From Candidatus Firestoneibacteriota bacterium (GTDB lineage Bacteria > Oederibacteriota > D2-FULL-39-29): a DNA stretch of 42,471 nt. The notes beneath the pieces are model-generated. The model worked only from the letters and a program-made list of their open reading frames with translations. It had not been told where the DNA came from and made no database searches. How positions within the stretch are numbered: the first letter of the stretch is position 1; every line of letters begins with the position of its first letter. Position numbers and translations under genes: made by a program. The stretch lies in contig CAIYPD010000038.1 in the NCBI GenBank assembly GCA_903928075.1, positions 1-42,471 on the forward strand, in the 5' to 3' direction. Shown one piece after another: positions 7,003 through 16,482 of the stretch.

Positions 7003-8016
7003 ATGAACTACATGGAATGGTTAAGTTCCAAAACAGCAACCGCCTGGTGGACAGATACCGCGGACTTAAATGATATTAAAGCGGCTCTGGCCAACGGAGC
7101 CGTCGGGGTTACGACAAACCCCGTGCTGGCCGCGCAAGCGCTCTCTGCCTCTCCGGCAAAATGGCGGGAGTTTGTTAAAGAGGGTTTAAGCCCGGCAGAA
7201 AAAGCGGAAGCACTTATGCAGGGTATTGTTAAAGAAATAGCGGAGCTGATACTTCCTGTGCATATAAAATCAGAAGGAAAACAAGGTTATGTCTGCGGTC
7301 AGGTCAATCCGGAAAAGCAATACGATACAAAGCATATGATAGAGATGGCAATTAGATACAGCAAATGGGCGCAAAATATTGCGGTAAAAATACCCGGAAC
7401 CCTTGCAGGAATGAGGGTTATCGAGGAATGCGTTGCAAACGGAATTACCGTTGCGTCCACAGCAAATTTCACCGTTTCCCAGGCGCTTGCTGTCGGTGAA
7501 AGCTGTAAGAAAGGCGGCGAGAGGGCAAAGAAAACCGGACAATCCGCAGGTAAATGCTTTGTTGCTGTGATGATAGGCCGACTGGATGATTACCTTCGCG
7601 AGGCTGCAGTTGATAACGGTTTATTTGTTGAGGAAGCGGATATTACAAAAGCCGGCCTTGCTGTGATAAAGCGGGCCTATGGTATTTTTAACGAAAGAAA
7701 ATATGAAGCCATCCTGCTGCCTGCGGCTATGCGCGGGAGTTATCATGTGACCGAACTTGCCGGTTCCAAAATGATTCTCTCCGTACCGCCAAAGATAGAA
7801 AAGGCCGTCCTTGATGCAAATTCATCTCAAGAGGAAAAGTTCTCCCGGCCTGTTGATAAAGATGCCCTCGGGCGTTTACAAAAATTTCCTGAATTTGTGA
7901 AGGCTTATGAACCAACCGGTCTCAGGCCGGAAGATTTTATTAACTACGGCCTGGCGCAACGCACTCTGACTCAGTTTATTTACGGCGGTTGGTCCAGAAT
8001 GGAAAATTTTAAATAG
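7003..8016 (+). CDS. Transaldolase family protein
   Basis: A 337-residue transaldolase/TalC-type (beta/alpha)8 enzyme. Asp18 in WWTDTA, the TTNP motif at 37-40 and the Schiff-base lysine K129 in IAVKIPGT are all present. TANFTVSQA (153-161) and VAVMIGRLDDY complete the active-site strands. It is longer than the small fructose-6-phosphate aldolase-type members (about 220 residues) and has an extra C-terminal region. GGGGAG at 6988-6993 serves the ATG, and the next gene follows 10 bp after the stop. It would transfer or cleave a dihydroxyacetone unit from a ketose or ketose phosphate, consistent with the upstream isomerases. The physiological substrate is uncertain. Confidence 0.88.
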   Translation: MNYMEWLSSKTATAWWTDTADLNDIKAALANGAVGVTTNPVLAAQALSASPAKWREFVKEGLSPAEKAEALMQGIVKEIAELILPVHIKSEGKQGYVCGQVNPEKQYDTKHMIEMAIRYSKWAQNIAVKIPGTLAGMRVIEECVANGITVASTANFTVSQALAVGESCKKGGERAKKTGQSAGKCFVAVMIGRLDDYLREAAVDNGLFVEEADITKAGLAVIKRAYGIFNERKYEAILLPAAMRGSYHVTELAGSKMILSVPPKIEKAVLDANSSQEEKFSRPVDKDALGRLQKFPEFVKAYEPTGLRPEDFINYGLAQRTLTQFIYGGWSRMENFK

Positions 8017-8026
8017 AGGTAAAGTT

Positions 8027-10660
8027 ATGAAAAAAATATTTGAAATAGAATGGATGCAGGCTAAGCCGGGAGGCCGTATTGAAATTAAAAACGGCCTCCT
8101 GGCAGGGCTTAAAATTGTCAAAGGGCGGGGCACGGTCAAAAAAAATTATTTTATTTTTAAAACCAAAGGCCCCTGCAGGCTGGCGGTTACTATTAAGGGT
8201 TTTGATTTCAAATTGAGCGCCGAAAAGCCCATTCTGAATATCAAAACCAAATTAAAACCATTCAGTTTCTTTTTAAAAGATGTGAGCAGTGATTTCCCGG
8301 TGATTATTCCCGAAGCCAAAGCCTGCGTTTTACCCGGTGGAGATAAGAGAAGTTATACCGATATCGAAAAAGAAGTGGCCGGCCGGAAGCAGAAGACCTA
8401 TCTTGACCGGATCAAAGAAGAACCGGAGGAAGACTTTAGTAACGCTTCTAAAAATGTGAGAAAAATGGTCTGTCCGGCCTGGCTCGGGACCGGCAGACAG
8501 GATATGCGTAATTTTGAGGTGGGCTTTGTAAACGAGGACGGTAATAGCGCCTGGAACTGGATCCAGCCGAAAGATCACTCCCGGAATGTGGTTTTACCTG
8601 ATACGGGCAAAAACGCAGTAGTATATTGTTTTTCTCTGGGCCGGGGAATAGGTGTTACCCATAATCTTGTAAAAAGGCTTGAGGACGGTTTTCTGCCTAT
8701 GGTCAGCGCCGAATATACAGATGAAAGCATAAAGTATAGAGTGCAGGCCTTTGTTTCGGCGGAAAGCGGAAATCTGAACACAAAAAATATTAGCGGTACA
8801 CATTATCTGGTGGCGGACAGGAATAGCGGCGGTATTGTTATTACGGATAAAGAAAAAAGCCAGTGTGACGAAATTTTAAAGAAGGAATCGCCCGCGAAGG
8901 AAGAAACAGTGCTGTTTTTAAAGATAGAGGCCGTGAATACCTCTGAGGTCCCGCGCTATGCCTGGTTCCAGGCGCTCATTCCCGAGACCACGGGCCAGTA
9001 TACGAAAATTAACTGGCAGTTAGAGAGAAAAACAGGGTTTTCCGCCTATTCAGTTGGGCGCATTTTCAGTGTTTCTTCTTTGAACGGAGAACCTCTTGCT
9101 GAAAGGGAAAATGCAATTCTGCTTAAGCCGGGGGAAAAAGCCGTTTTTCTTGCCCGGGTTCCCCATGCGCCGTTATCTAAAGCGCGCGCGGAAAAATTGG
9201 CAAAAATTGATTTTGAAAAAGCCTTTCGAAATTGTAAAAACTTTTGGAATAAAATATTAAGCGCCGGCGGACAGCTAAATGTTCCGGAAAAGCGCATAAA
9301 TGAAATGATAAAAGCGGGACTTGCTCATCTAAATATCGTAACCTACGGTAAAGGAGCTACCGGAGCGCTTGCCGCCTGTGTAGGCGTTTATTCGCCCATA
9401 GGAACTGAGAGCTCGCATATAATACAATTTTATGATTCTTTGGGCCTGCACGATACCGCAAGAAGATGTCTGGAATATTTTCTTGAGAAACAACATGAGA
9501 ACGGGGAGCTTATGAACTATGACCGGTACACCATAGAGACCGGCGCGGTGCTTTGGAACATAGGGATTCACTATGCCTATACAAAAGATACCGTCTGGGC
9601 GAAAAAAATCAAAGACAAGGTCTTGCTTGCCTGCGAGTTTATGAGCGCCTGGCGTGCGAGGAATTTGGGTAAGGAGCTTTTAGGCCGGGGCTACGGTATG
9701 ATTTCGGGAAAATGCGCCGACCCCGAAGACCCTTTCCACTCTTTTATGCTAAACGGCTACGCCTATTTGGGTTTGAAACATACCGGCCGGATGTTAGAGG
9801 ATATTGACAAAAAGGCAGCCGCGAAAGTTTTAAAAGAAGCCAAAGAATTAAAAAGTTACATAATAGCTGCAATGAACGAATCAATTGCTGATTCGCCGGT
9901 CGTGCCCTTGAGCGACGGCAACTGGGGCCGAACCTGTCCGACCTGGCCGGAGATGACAGGGCCCTGCGCGCTTTATACCGATAAAAAAAATATCCTCTAC
10001 TCGCATGGGGCCTACATAAGAGATATTCTCGGGCCGCTGTATTCTGTTTTTTGCGAGGTGCTGGACCCGAAAGAAAAAATTGCGGAAGCCATCTTGAATT
10101 TCTCTGCAGAGTTACTTTATCAGAGAAACTCTGCCTTCAGCCAGCCGTATTACAGCCCGCATCCCTGGGTACATCTAAAACGGGGAGAAACAAAGGAATA
10201 TCTAAAGGCTTTTTACAATACCGTTGCTGCGCTTGCGGACAGGGAAACTTATTCTTTCTGGGAGCATCTTTTTAGGGTAAGCCCCCACAAAACCCATGAA
10301 GAAGGCTGGTTTTTAATGTATTGCCGCTGGATGTTATATATAGAAGACGGCGAGTCGCTTAATTTGCTTTATGGAGCACCGTTAAAATGGTTTGAAGACG
10401 GAAAGGTCATCGAAGTAAAAAAAGTAAAAAGTTATTTCGGAGAATTGAATTTCAAAATAGAATCGAAAATAAAGTCAGGCTTTATAACGATGTATATCAA
10501 ATGTTCTTCAAAGAGAAAGCCGAAAGCGATAAATATAAAAATCCCTTCCGGTCTTGAAATAGCCGGTGTGCAGGGGGGCTGCTATGACAAGGAAGAAGAG
10601 GTTGTAATTGTTAAAGATTTTAAAGGAGAGGCAAAGCTTGTTTTTCTAATCAGTATATAA
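8027..10660 (+). CDS. Large six-hairpin (alpha/alpha)6 glycosidase-like protein
   Basis: An 877-residue protein without a signal peptide. Residues 1-410 are beta-rich, about 413-770 are helical and resemble a six-hairpin glycosidase barrel (IIQFYDSLGLHDTARRCLEY near 465-480, GELMNYDRYTIETGAVLWN near 490), and 775-877 form a terminal beta domain. This three-part layout is common to GH63/78/94/95-type enzymes, but I cannot assign a family. Acidic residues in the barrel (the NYDRY Asp and TIETG Glu) are catalytic candidates only. It follows the transaldolase by 10 bp with a GAGG-type ribosome binding site and precedes the esterase by 12 bp, so it sits inside an operon. A cytoplasmic glycosidase or phosphorylase is likely. 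Confidence 0.65.
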   Translation: MKKIFEIEWMQAKPGGRIEIKNGLLAGLKIVKGRGTVKKNYFIFKTKGPCRLAVTIKGFDFKLSAEKPILNIKTKLKPFSFFLKDVSSDFPVIIPEAKACVLPGGDKRSYTDIEKEVAGRKQKTYLDRIKEEPEEDFSNASKNVRKMVCPAWLGTGRQDMRNFEVGFVNEDGNSAWNWIQPKDHSRNVVLPDTGKNAVVYCFSLGRGIGVTHNLVKRLEDGFLPMVSAEYTDESIKYRVQAFVSAESGNLNTKNISGTHYLVADRNSGGIVITDKEKSQCDEILKKESPAKEETVLFLKIEAVNTSEVPRYAWFQALIPETTGQYTKINWQLERKTGFSAYSVGRIFSVSSLNGEPLAERENAILLKPGEKAVFLARVPHAPLSKARAEKLAKIDFEKAFRNCKNFWNKILSAGGQLNVPEKRINEMIKAGLAHLNIVTYGKGATGALAACVGVYSPIGTESSHIIQFYDSLGLHDTARRCLEYFLEKQHENGELMNYDRYTIETGAVLWNIGIHYAYTKDTVWAKKIKDKVLLACEFMSAWRARNLGKELLGRGYGMISGKCADPEDPFHSFMLNGYAYLGLKHTGRMLEDIDKKAAAKVLKEAKELKSYIIAAMNESIADSPVVPLSDGNWGRTCPTWPEMTGPCALYTDKKNILYSHGAYIRDILGPLYSVFCEVLDPKEKIAEAILNFSAELLYQRNSAFSQPYYSPHPWVHLKRGETKEYLKAFYNTVAALADRETYSFWEHLFRVSPHKTHEEGWFLMYCRWMLYIEDGESLNLLYGAPLKWFEDGKVIEVKKVKSYFGELNFKIESKIKSGFITMYIKCSSKRKPKAINIKIPSGLEIAGVQGGCYDKEEEVVIVKDFKGEAKLVFLISI

Positions 10661-10672
10661 CGGGAGAAAAAA

Positions 10673-11473
10673 ATGAAAAGAAAAGGCCTTGGATTTTTAA
10701 TTCTGGGAGGATTGATTCTTATGGGATTTTCGGAACCGAAAGACGAGAGTTTTGTTTCAAAACTGGATAATTCGAAGCAGCAATATATCGAACTCCTTCC
10801 GGATAAATTTGATGCCGCTAAACAGCACGACCTTATGATAGCGCTCCACGGACATGGCTCTGATCGTAACCAGTATGCCAAGGATAAAAGGGACGAGTGC
10901 AAGGGAGCGAGGGATGTTGCCGAAAAACACAATATGATATTTGTTTCTCCTGATTACCGGGCACCAACCTCCTGGATGGGGCCTAAAGCGGAGGCCGATG
11001 TGGTCCAGCTTCTCGAAGAATTAAAGAAAAAATACAAGATAGGTAAGGTCATATTTGTCGGCGGCTCGATGGGAGGAACTTCGGTCTTGATCTTTGCGTC
11101 GCTCCATCCAGGCCTTGTGGACGGGGTCTCGGCGCAAAATCCTATGGCAAATATGGTAGAATATACCAACTTTCAGGATGCGATAGCTAAATCCTACGGC
11201 GGGGATAAGAAAAACAGACCTGAAGAATATAAAAAAAGAAGCGCGGAATTAAATTATAAAAGCTTAATGATGCCGGTAGCCATTACCACCGGAGGTAAGG
11301 ATACCTCAGTGCCGCCGGAGAGCGCGCTTCGTCTGATAAAACTGCTGCAGGGAGTTAAAGGCTCTAATGTTCTATCTATACACAGAGAAAATACAGGCCA
11401 TTCGACAAACTATAAAGATACCGTGGACGCTCTGGAATTTGTAATAGAAAAGGTAAAAAAAACCAGTAAGTAA
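10673..11473 (+). CDS. Secreted alpha/beta-hydrolase esterase
   Basis: A 266-residue protein with a short hydrophobic N-terminus (1-20) that looks like a signal peptide or membrane anchor. The catalytic triad is clear: S132 in FVGGSMGG, D210 in GGKDTSVPP and H243 in NTGHST. HGHG at 60-63 would form the oxyanion hole. The layout matches phospholipase/carboxylesterase, feruloyl-esterase-like and prolyl-oligopeptidase-like hydrolases. It lies between a glycosidase-like gene and a SASA gene, 17 bp from the latter, so a role in removing acyl groups from a glycan is likely. GGGAG lies about 7 bp before the ATG. Confidence 0.82.
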   Translation: MKRKGLGFLILGGLILMGFSEPKDESFVSKLDNSKQQYIELLPDKFDAAKQHDLMIALHGHGSDRNQYAKDKRDECKGARDVAEKHNMIFVSPDYRAPTSWMGPKAEADVVQLLEELKKKYKIGKVIFVGGSMGGTSVLIFASLHPGLVDGVSAQNPMANMVEYTNFQDAIAKSYGGDKKNRPEEYKKRSAELNYKSLMMPVAITTGGKDTSVPPESALRLIKLLQGVKGSNVLSIHRENTGHSTNYKDTVDALEFVIEKVKKTSK

Positions 11474-11490
11474 GTTGGAGGTATTTTAAA

Positions 11491-13485
11491 ATGGAAAACC
11501 GGAAGGATATGCAAAATAATATAAGGGGAGCTAAAGTGCAAAAAAAAGGTTTTGCTCAAAAAGTATTTCTTTGGTATTGCTTTGCCATCTTCTTGCTGCT
11601 GCCGGCAGGCTCTTTTCCTGCCAGGGCCGAAGAGAATCTCGCAAGTATTTTTCAGGACAATATGGTCTTGCAGCGGGAAAAACCCGTCCCGGTTTGGGGC
11701 TGGGCTAAACCGGGTGCGCCGGTCAAGGTTAATTTTGGCGGGCAAAAAAAAGAAGCCAAAACCGACAACCAGGGCTATTGGAAGACAATGCTTGACCCGA
11801 TGGTTGCCGGCAGTGAGGGGCGTAACCTTGAAGTAGTAATAGGGAACACTGTTATTAACCGTAAGAATGTTCTTGTCGGGGAAGTTTGGATTGCTGCCGG
11901 GCAGTCAAATATGGTGGCTGCCGGACCGGATGCTGAGACGGGGCTCTATCCCCGTTATAGTTCTTCCCGCACCAAAGGAGAAAAACCGGAGATTAGATTT
12001 ACCGCATTTGGCTCAGGTGTTTCTCTTGAACCGCTTGCCGATGCTGAGGAGATAAAACGCGACACATCCTGGCAGCTGCTTAAAGACGGCAATTTACCTG
12101 TTTTGGCCAGCCTGCCTTTATATTTTGCAAGGGAGCTCAGTGATAAGCTTAATGTACCCGTGGGAATCATAATTGTGGCTGTTGCCGGGACAAATCAGTC
12201 CGCCTGGATGGCGAAAGATACACTGGAAAGTTTTCCGGGTAATAAAAATAAATCAGCCAACTTTTATCAGGAATTCTTTTCCTATAGTGAGGAAAGATTC
12301 TCGAAATCCAAAGGAAAGGCTAAATCCTGGAAGGAGTTCAAAGAGGTCGAAACTGCCTGGCGCGAAACAAAGAAGGGGTTATGGCCCGGAACACTGGATG
12401 TACTTAATTTTCCTACTGTGCTCTATAACACCCGTATCCACCCACTGGCTCCACTTTCTTTTCGCGGGGTTATCTGGCATCAGGGTGAGGCCGGTCCCGG
12501 CGGGCCCTATGGGGAACGCCTGGTGGCAATGATAAAACAATGGCGCGGGCTTTTTGGCCAGGAGTTTGATTTTATCTGGGGTACTTTGGGCCGGCAAACG
12601 ACCCAGCCGCCGCCGTTAAAACCGCTGCGTTCCTGGTTTTATTGCTCAGGCACAAATGTGGAGATACGGAAGGCACTAAAATTATTTGGCGAGGACAAAC
12701 ATGTAGCGCTGGTGGATTTTTATGATCTGGGCGACGAGCAGGTTCACTGGACACAAAAAGCCGAAGGAGGCCGGCGTTTGGCATTGGCGGCACTAACGGT
12801 GACTTATGGCCAGAAGCATTTGTATACCGGGCCAAGGATGGTGGAAGCAAAAATAGAAGGCAAGAAGGCGTTGGTCCGTTTCGAAATGGCCGGCGATGGC
12901 CTTATTTACAGTCCCTCCATAGAAAGTATCAGCGGTTTTATTCTTAAAGGAAAATCAGGTTTAATGAAATGGGGTCAGGTAAAACTTACGGGAAAGGACA
13001 CCGTTGAAATATCCCATCCCGAAATTCCGGACCTTGAGACCGTTTCCTATGGCGAAAGCCAGAACCCGCATGAAACATTATTTAGCAGCTCCGGATTTCC
13101 TGCATCGCCTTTTACCGTAAATCCGGTCACGGGTCCTTTATTTGCCGGGGATGCGGCCTGTTCTGCGCCACCGCAACTTCTGCAGCAGGAAAAAAACCTG
13201 GAGGTTATTTTAAACATCTGTCATGTCCGCCGCAGCGGTTATATTTTTCAGCCGAAATTGAAAGACGGTAAAACGGCTCCCCACGCTCCGGTGACGGTGC
13301 AGGCCTATATCCCCGCAGAATGGAAGAGTTTTGAAGTGGAGATCGGCGGGAAACGGCTTGAGGTCAAAGATACGGTAAAGGAAGGCGTCCGCTATGTTAT
13401 TTTTGATGCGCCTATGGATGGGACCTGGAGTATTGTCGCTGAAGCCGGGAAGGCCGCTGAATTGCGGAAGATAAACCGCTTTTAA
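11491..13485 (+). CDS. Secreted sialate O-acetylesterase-like (SASA) protein, copy 1
   Basis: A 664-residue SGNH-type esterase of the SASA family. A signal peptide is visible (FLWYCFAIFLLLPAGSFPARA, cleavage near 47). The mature part starts ASIFQDNMVLQREKPVPVWG, the family's N-terminal strand. GQSNM contains the nucleophile S139, HQGE is at 330-333, and the catalytic histidine is probably H419 in EQVHWTQKAEGGRRLA. There the usual DxxHP reads ExxHW, with an Asp one position earlier. GGAGG (11476-11480) supports the ATG at 11491. A GTG at 11536 with GGGGAG would give a more conventional signal peptide and is an alternative start. A paralogue lies at 21803. It probably deacetylates an acetylated glycan. 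Confidence 0.82.
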   Translation: MENRKDMQNNIRGAKVQKKGFAQKVFLWYCFAIFLLLPAGSFPARAEENLASIFQDNMVLQREKPVPVWGWAKPGAPVKVNFGGQKKEAKTDNQGYWKTMLDPMVAGSEGRNLEVVIGNTVINRKNVLVGEVWIAAGQSNMVAAGPDAETGLYPRYSSSRTKGEKPEIRFTAFGSGVSLEPLADAEEIKRDTSWQLLKDGNLPVLASLPLYFARELSDKLNVPVGIIIVAVAGTNQSAWMAKDTLESFPGNKNKSANFYQEFFSYSEERFSKSKGKAKSWKEFKEVETAWRETKKGLWPGTLDVLNFPTVLYNTRIHPLAPLSFRGVIWHQGEAGPGGPYGERLVAMIKQWRGLFGQEFDFIWGTLGRQTTQPPPLKPLRSWFYCSGTNVEIRKALKLFGEDKHVALVDFYDLGDEQVHWTQKAEGGRRLALAALTVTYGQKHLYTGPRMVEAKIEGKKALVRFEMAGDGLIYSPSIESISGFILKGKSGLMKWGQVKLTGKDTVEISHPEIPDLETVSYGESQNPHETLFSSSGFPASPFTVNPVTGPLFAGDAACSAPPQLLQQEKNLEVILNICHVRRSGYIFQPKLKDGKTAPHAPVTVQAYIPAEWKSFEVEIGGKRLEVKDTVKEGVRYVIFDAPMDGTWSIVAEAGKAAELRKINRF

Positions 13486-13623
13486 TATTGAATTGCATTT
13501 GTCTCCGGCGGGCGGTTGACAGTACCGATTTGGGGCTTGAAAGTTCTACTCTTTTGTGAGATAAAGGAAACTGTTGAGACATAAGGGCTTTTAGTAAGGA
13601 TGACTTTAAAAAGGAGAAGCACT

Positions 13624-14799
13624 ATGGGCTTAGAGATAGGAATGGCTGTTGAGAGGATCCAGTTCAGGAAAGGAAAAGCTCTAATTGGATACCCGAATCC
13701 CGATAAAAGAGTGAACCTTGGAACGAAGGAACCGCTGCTGGCGAAAGTGCTCACATTCAAATTTGACGGGAAAGTTGTTTTATCACTGGTGACACTGGAC
13801 CTTATCGGCCTGGGATATAGATATATAGAAGAAGTAAGAAAAAAAGTCCCCCACGAAATAATTCTGGCCTGTTCTCACTCCCATTCAACCAGTATCGCCG
13901 GCGGAGACGACAACAGCCTGTCGGTTTTTGAGCGCGATAAGGAATTTTCTGAAGCGGTTACAAATACCATTGCTAAAGCGGTAAAAAACTCGTTAATCAA
14001 TTTTATTAAAGTAAAGGCGGGAGCCGGCAAGGGTATTTCCGATATCGGGCACTGCCGGAGAGTTGTTACCAACGGAGTGTGCGTAAATGACTGGACGGAT
14101 GTTGAGAAGAAACATAAAGGCCCTACGGACAAAGAGGTAGGCGTGGTAAAATTTGAAAATGAAAAAGGCGAAACTATCGCCGTGCTGGTAAATTATTCCT
14201 GCCATCCCGTAACTATGGGGCCTTCAAATATGTATGCTTCTCCGGATTTTGTCGGTTATCTCCGGGACTATGTGCAAAGCAATATTAAAGGTGTTAATAT
14301 ATTTTATACCACCGGCGCGGGCGCGGATACCAATCCGTATGACTGTCTTTCTGCTGATTTTACCGTGGCGCAAAAAGCAGGGGAAACTCTCGGCAAAGAA
14401 GTGATAAAAGTTTTGAAAACAATTGAAACGCAGGAAGTAAAAAAAGTAAAATTCTGTAGAAATGAAGTAAGTTTTAATGTTAGAAAGGAACTCGGGGAAA
14501 AACACAAAATGAGATTTAAAGAGTTAGGCAACAAAATAAAGACCGAAGTCGACATGCTTAACATAGACGAGGTCCTGCTGGTTACTCTGCCGGGAGAACC
14601 TCTGGTTGAAATAGGCTTTAAGATAAAAAAAATGTCAAAATACAAAAACACCGTTGCCCTGGGTTATACCAATGATTACCTGGGTTATCTCTGCCCGGAT
14701 TCTTCAATACCGGAAGGCGGGTATGAAGTTTCAGGCGGGGCTTTAAGCCATGATGTTGAAAAGCCTATTTTAGGTTGTGTCGAAAAAAATATGCCGTAA
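13624..14799 (+). CDS. Neutral/alkaline ceramidase N-terminal-domain-like protein
   Basis: A 391-residue protein. I choose the ATG at 13624 because AAGGAG (13611-13616) lies 7 bp upstream; the in-frame ATG at 13600 would put the ribosome binding site inside the gene. H85 and H87 (CSHSHST) and H194 (NYSCHPVTMG) match the zinc ligands of neutral ceramidases. The nucleophile motif GDVSP is GADTNP here (234-239), with Asn where the ceramidase serine would be, so ceramide hydrolysis is unlikely. There is no signal peptide. Such single-domain relatives are frequent in PVC-type glycan clusters with unknown function. A 138-bp gap precedes it, holding a TTGACA at 13516 but no good -10. Confidence 0.7.
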   Translation: MGLEIGMAVERIQFRKGKALIGYPNPDKRVNLGTKEPLLAKVLTFKFDGKVVLSLVTLDLIGLGYRYIEEVRKKVPHEIILACSHSHSTSIAGGDDNSLSVFERDKEFSEAVTNTIAKAVKNSLINFIKVKAGAGKGISDIGHCRRVVTNGVCVNDWTDVEKKHKGPTDKEVGVVKFENEKGETIAVLVNYSCHPVTMGPSNMYASPDFVGYLRDYVQSNIKGVNIFYTTGAGADTNPYDCLSADFTVAQKAGETLGKEVIKVLKTIETQEVKKVKFCRNEVSFNVRKELGEKHKMRFKELGNKIKTEVDMLNIDEVLLVTLPGEPLVEIGFKIKKMSKYKNTVALGYTNDYLGYLCPDSSIPEGGYEVSGGALSHDVEKPILGCVEKNMP

Positions 14800-14813
14800 A
14801 AGGATGTAAACAA

Positions 14814-16457
14814 ATGCCAAAATTTGCAAAGCAGTTTCTTTTACAGTTTGTGCTCTGTCTACTAATTCTTGCCGGGGTGTTAAAGGCTGATTTCGACAGT
14901 CCCGCAATAAATGAAAATCTGAACGCAACCCTAAGCCCGGACCATATAGTGCTCTCCTGGACCGGGGATCCGAAGACCACGCAAACTATAACCTGGCGCA
15001 GTTCAACAGCCGTAAATAGCGGGGAAGTCCGGTACCGGGAAGCCGATGATTTAAAGAGCGTTTTTTTATCAGAAAAAGCGGCGGTCAGGAAATTCAGCAC
15101 CGTAACAGGAGACAAGCAGGGAAGTTTTAATATTTTTACGGTTACTTTGAAAAATCTTAAGCCGGATATGCGCTATGTTTATAAAGCTTTTTCCGGTACA
15201 GCGTCCGGCCGGGAAAGTATATTTTCTACAGGTATTTCAGAAAACAAGCCTTTCAAATTCCTGGTTTTTGGAGACAGTCAAAGCGAAAGCAAAGCCCCGG
15301 ATTATTTGCCCTGGCATGAAAATGTTACTAAGGCCTATGCTGCACATAACGAAGCCAAATTTATGGTCAATATGGGTGATCTCACCTCTTTTGGTATGAG
15401 CTACTCGCACTGGAATAACTGGCTTGAAGCGGCAAAAGGAGTGATTGATATGATTCCGGAAATGCCCGTAATCGGGAATCATGACGGGGTAGGAGAAGCG
15501 CCCGCAGCCAACTCGTTCATACCGGTCTATCTAATGGAACAACTGCCGGTTCCTCAAAACGGCCCTAAAGAAATAAAAGGCCAGGCATATTCCTATGACT
15601 ATGGCAATTCACATATAGTTGTCTTAAACAGCGAACAGGTTTATGGCACGGAAGAAGCGGCACACAGTCAGCTTAACTGGCTGGAGGCGGACCTGGCGGC
15701 CACGAGTAAAACCTGGAAGCTGGTATTTTTCCACAGAGCCCCCTACTATAACAGGCCCTCCCGGACGAACGAAGCCGTGAAAAAAACATTCTGTCCCATC
15801 TTTGACAAATATCATGTGGATGTGGTTTTTAACGGGCACGAACACGGAGTCGCTAGAACCTACCCAATACGGCAGGGAAAATTGTATTCCAGTCCCAAAG
15901 ACGGCACAGTTTATTATACGACCGGCCGAAGCGGCGGTGATTATTATAGTGACCTTTCAAAAAAAGTATGGGACGCATTTTTCTACGACCCGCAGGACCA
16001 ACCCTGCTATCAAGCAGTAGAGGTCAAGAATAACACCCTGACCATTAAAGCTTACAAGCAAGACGGTACTTTATTGGATAGTTACAGTATAGACAAGGAA
16101 AACAGCGCAAACAGTACATTTGCTCTGCTCCCGGGCCGGTACGGAGTGGCGCACTTTGTGGTTTACGGGGAACTGCCTTCCGGCCAGGCCGCGGGCAATG
16201 TTAGTACCGCTAAAAAAATAGATGATAAGTGGTTTGTTAATGCGAAAGTTTTTATGGGCTTTATCGGCGGCGGCGCGATTTTGAACTCTCAAAAAGTTGA
16301 ACTATTCTATGATCCCAGAAGCCTGAAAGTGCCGCCTGAAAAAGTTGTCATAACAGAAAAGAAAGTCGTCTATGTTTCGGTTGAGGTAATAAAACAATTT
16401 CTTGGTTTTGATTACTATTATGATGAGGCCTTGAATTTACTGTTTTTTACAAAATAA
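14814..16457 (+). CDS. Secreted purple-acid-phosphatase-like metallophosphoesterase with copper-amine-oxidase-N-type tail
   Basis: A 547-residue protein. The ATG at 14814, preceded by AAAGGATG, gives a signal peptide (MPKFAKQFLLQFVLCLLILA..). Residues 35-140 are a fibronectin-like N-domain of purple acid phosphatases (VLSWTGDP, ITWRSST). The metallophosphoesterase core follows: GDS at 153-155, GDL at 188-190, GNHDG at 221-225, FFHRAP, and GHEHG at 341-345. The last 75 residues (PEKVVITEKKVVYVSVEVIK then FLGFDYYYDEALNLLFF) resemble the small copper amine oxidase N-terminal/stalk domain. It begins 14 bp after the previous stop. It probably releases phosphate outside the cytoplasm. The tail may anchor it to a surface polymer. 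Confidence 0.85.
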   Translation: MPKFAKQFLLQFVLCLLILAGVLKADFDSPAINENLNATLSPDHIVLSWTGDPKTTQTITWRSSTAVNSGEVRYREADDLKSVFLSEKAAVRKFSTVTGDKQGSFNIFTVTLKNLKPDMRYVYKAFSGTASGRESIFSTGISENKPFKFLVFGDSQSESKAPDYLPWHENVTKAYAAHNEAKFMVNMGDLTSFGMSYSHWNNWLEAAKGVIDMIPEMPVIGNHDGVGEAPAANSFIPVYLMEQLPVPQNGPKEIKGQAYSYDYGNSHIVVLNSEQVYGTEEAAHSQLNWLEADLAATSKTWKLVFFHRAPYYNRPSRTNEAVKKTFCPIFDKYHVDVVFNGHEHGVARTYPIRQGKLYSSPKDGTVYYTTGRSGGDYYSDLSKKVWDAFFYDPQDQPCYQAVEVKNNTLTIKAYKQDGTLLDSYSIDKENSANSTFALLPGRYGVAHFVVYGELPSGQAAGNVSTAKKIDDKWFVNAKVFMGFIGGGAILNSQKVELFYDPRSLKVPPEKVVITEKKVVYVSVEVIKQFLGFDYYYDEALNLLFFTK

Positions 16458-16482
16458 CAGAAGAACGGCAGAGGAGGAAAAA

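Noticed and set aside
13516-13544. Promoter before the ceramidase-like gene (TTGACA at 13516)
   Set aside because: No acceptable -10 element at 16-18 bp spacing.
13600-13623. ATG at 13600 as the start of the ceramidase-like gene
   Set aside because: The AAGGAG at 13611-13616 is positioned for the ATG at 13624.
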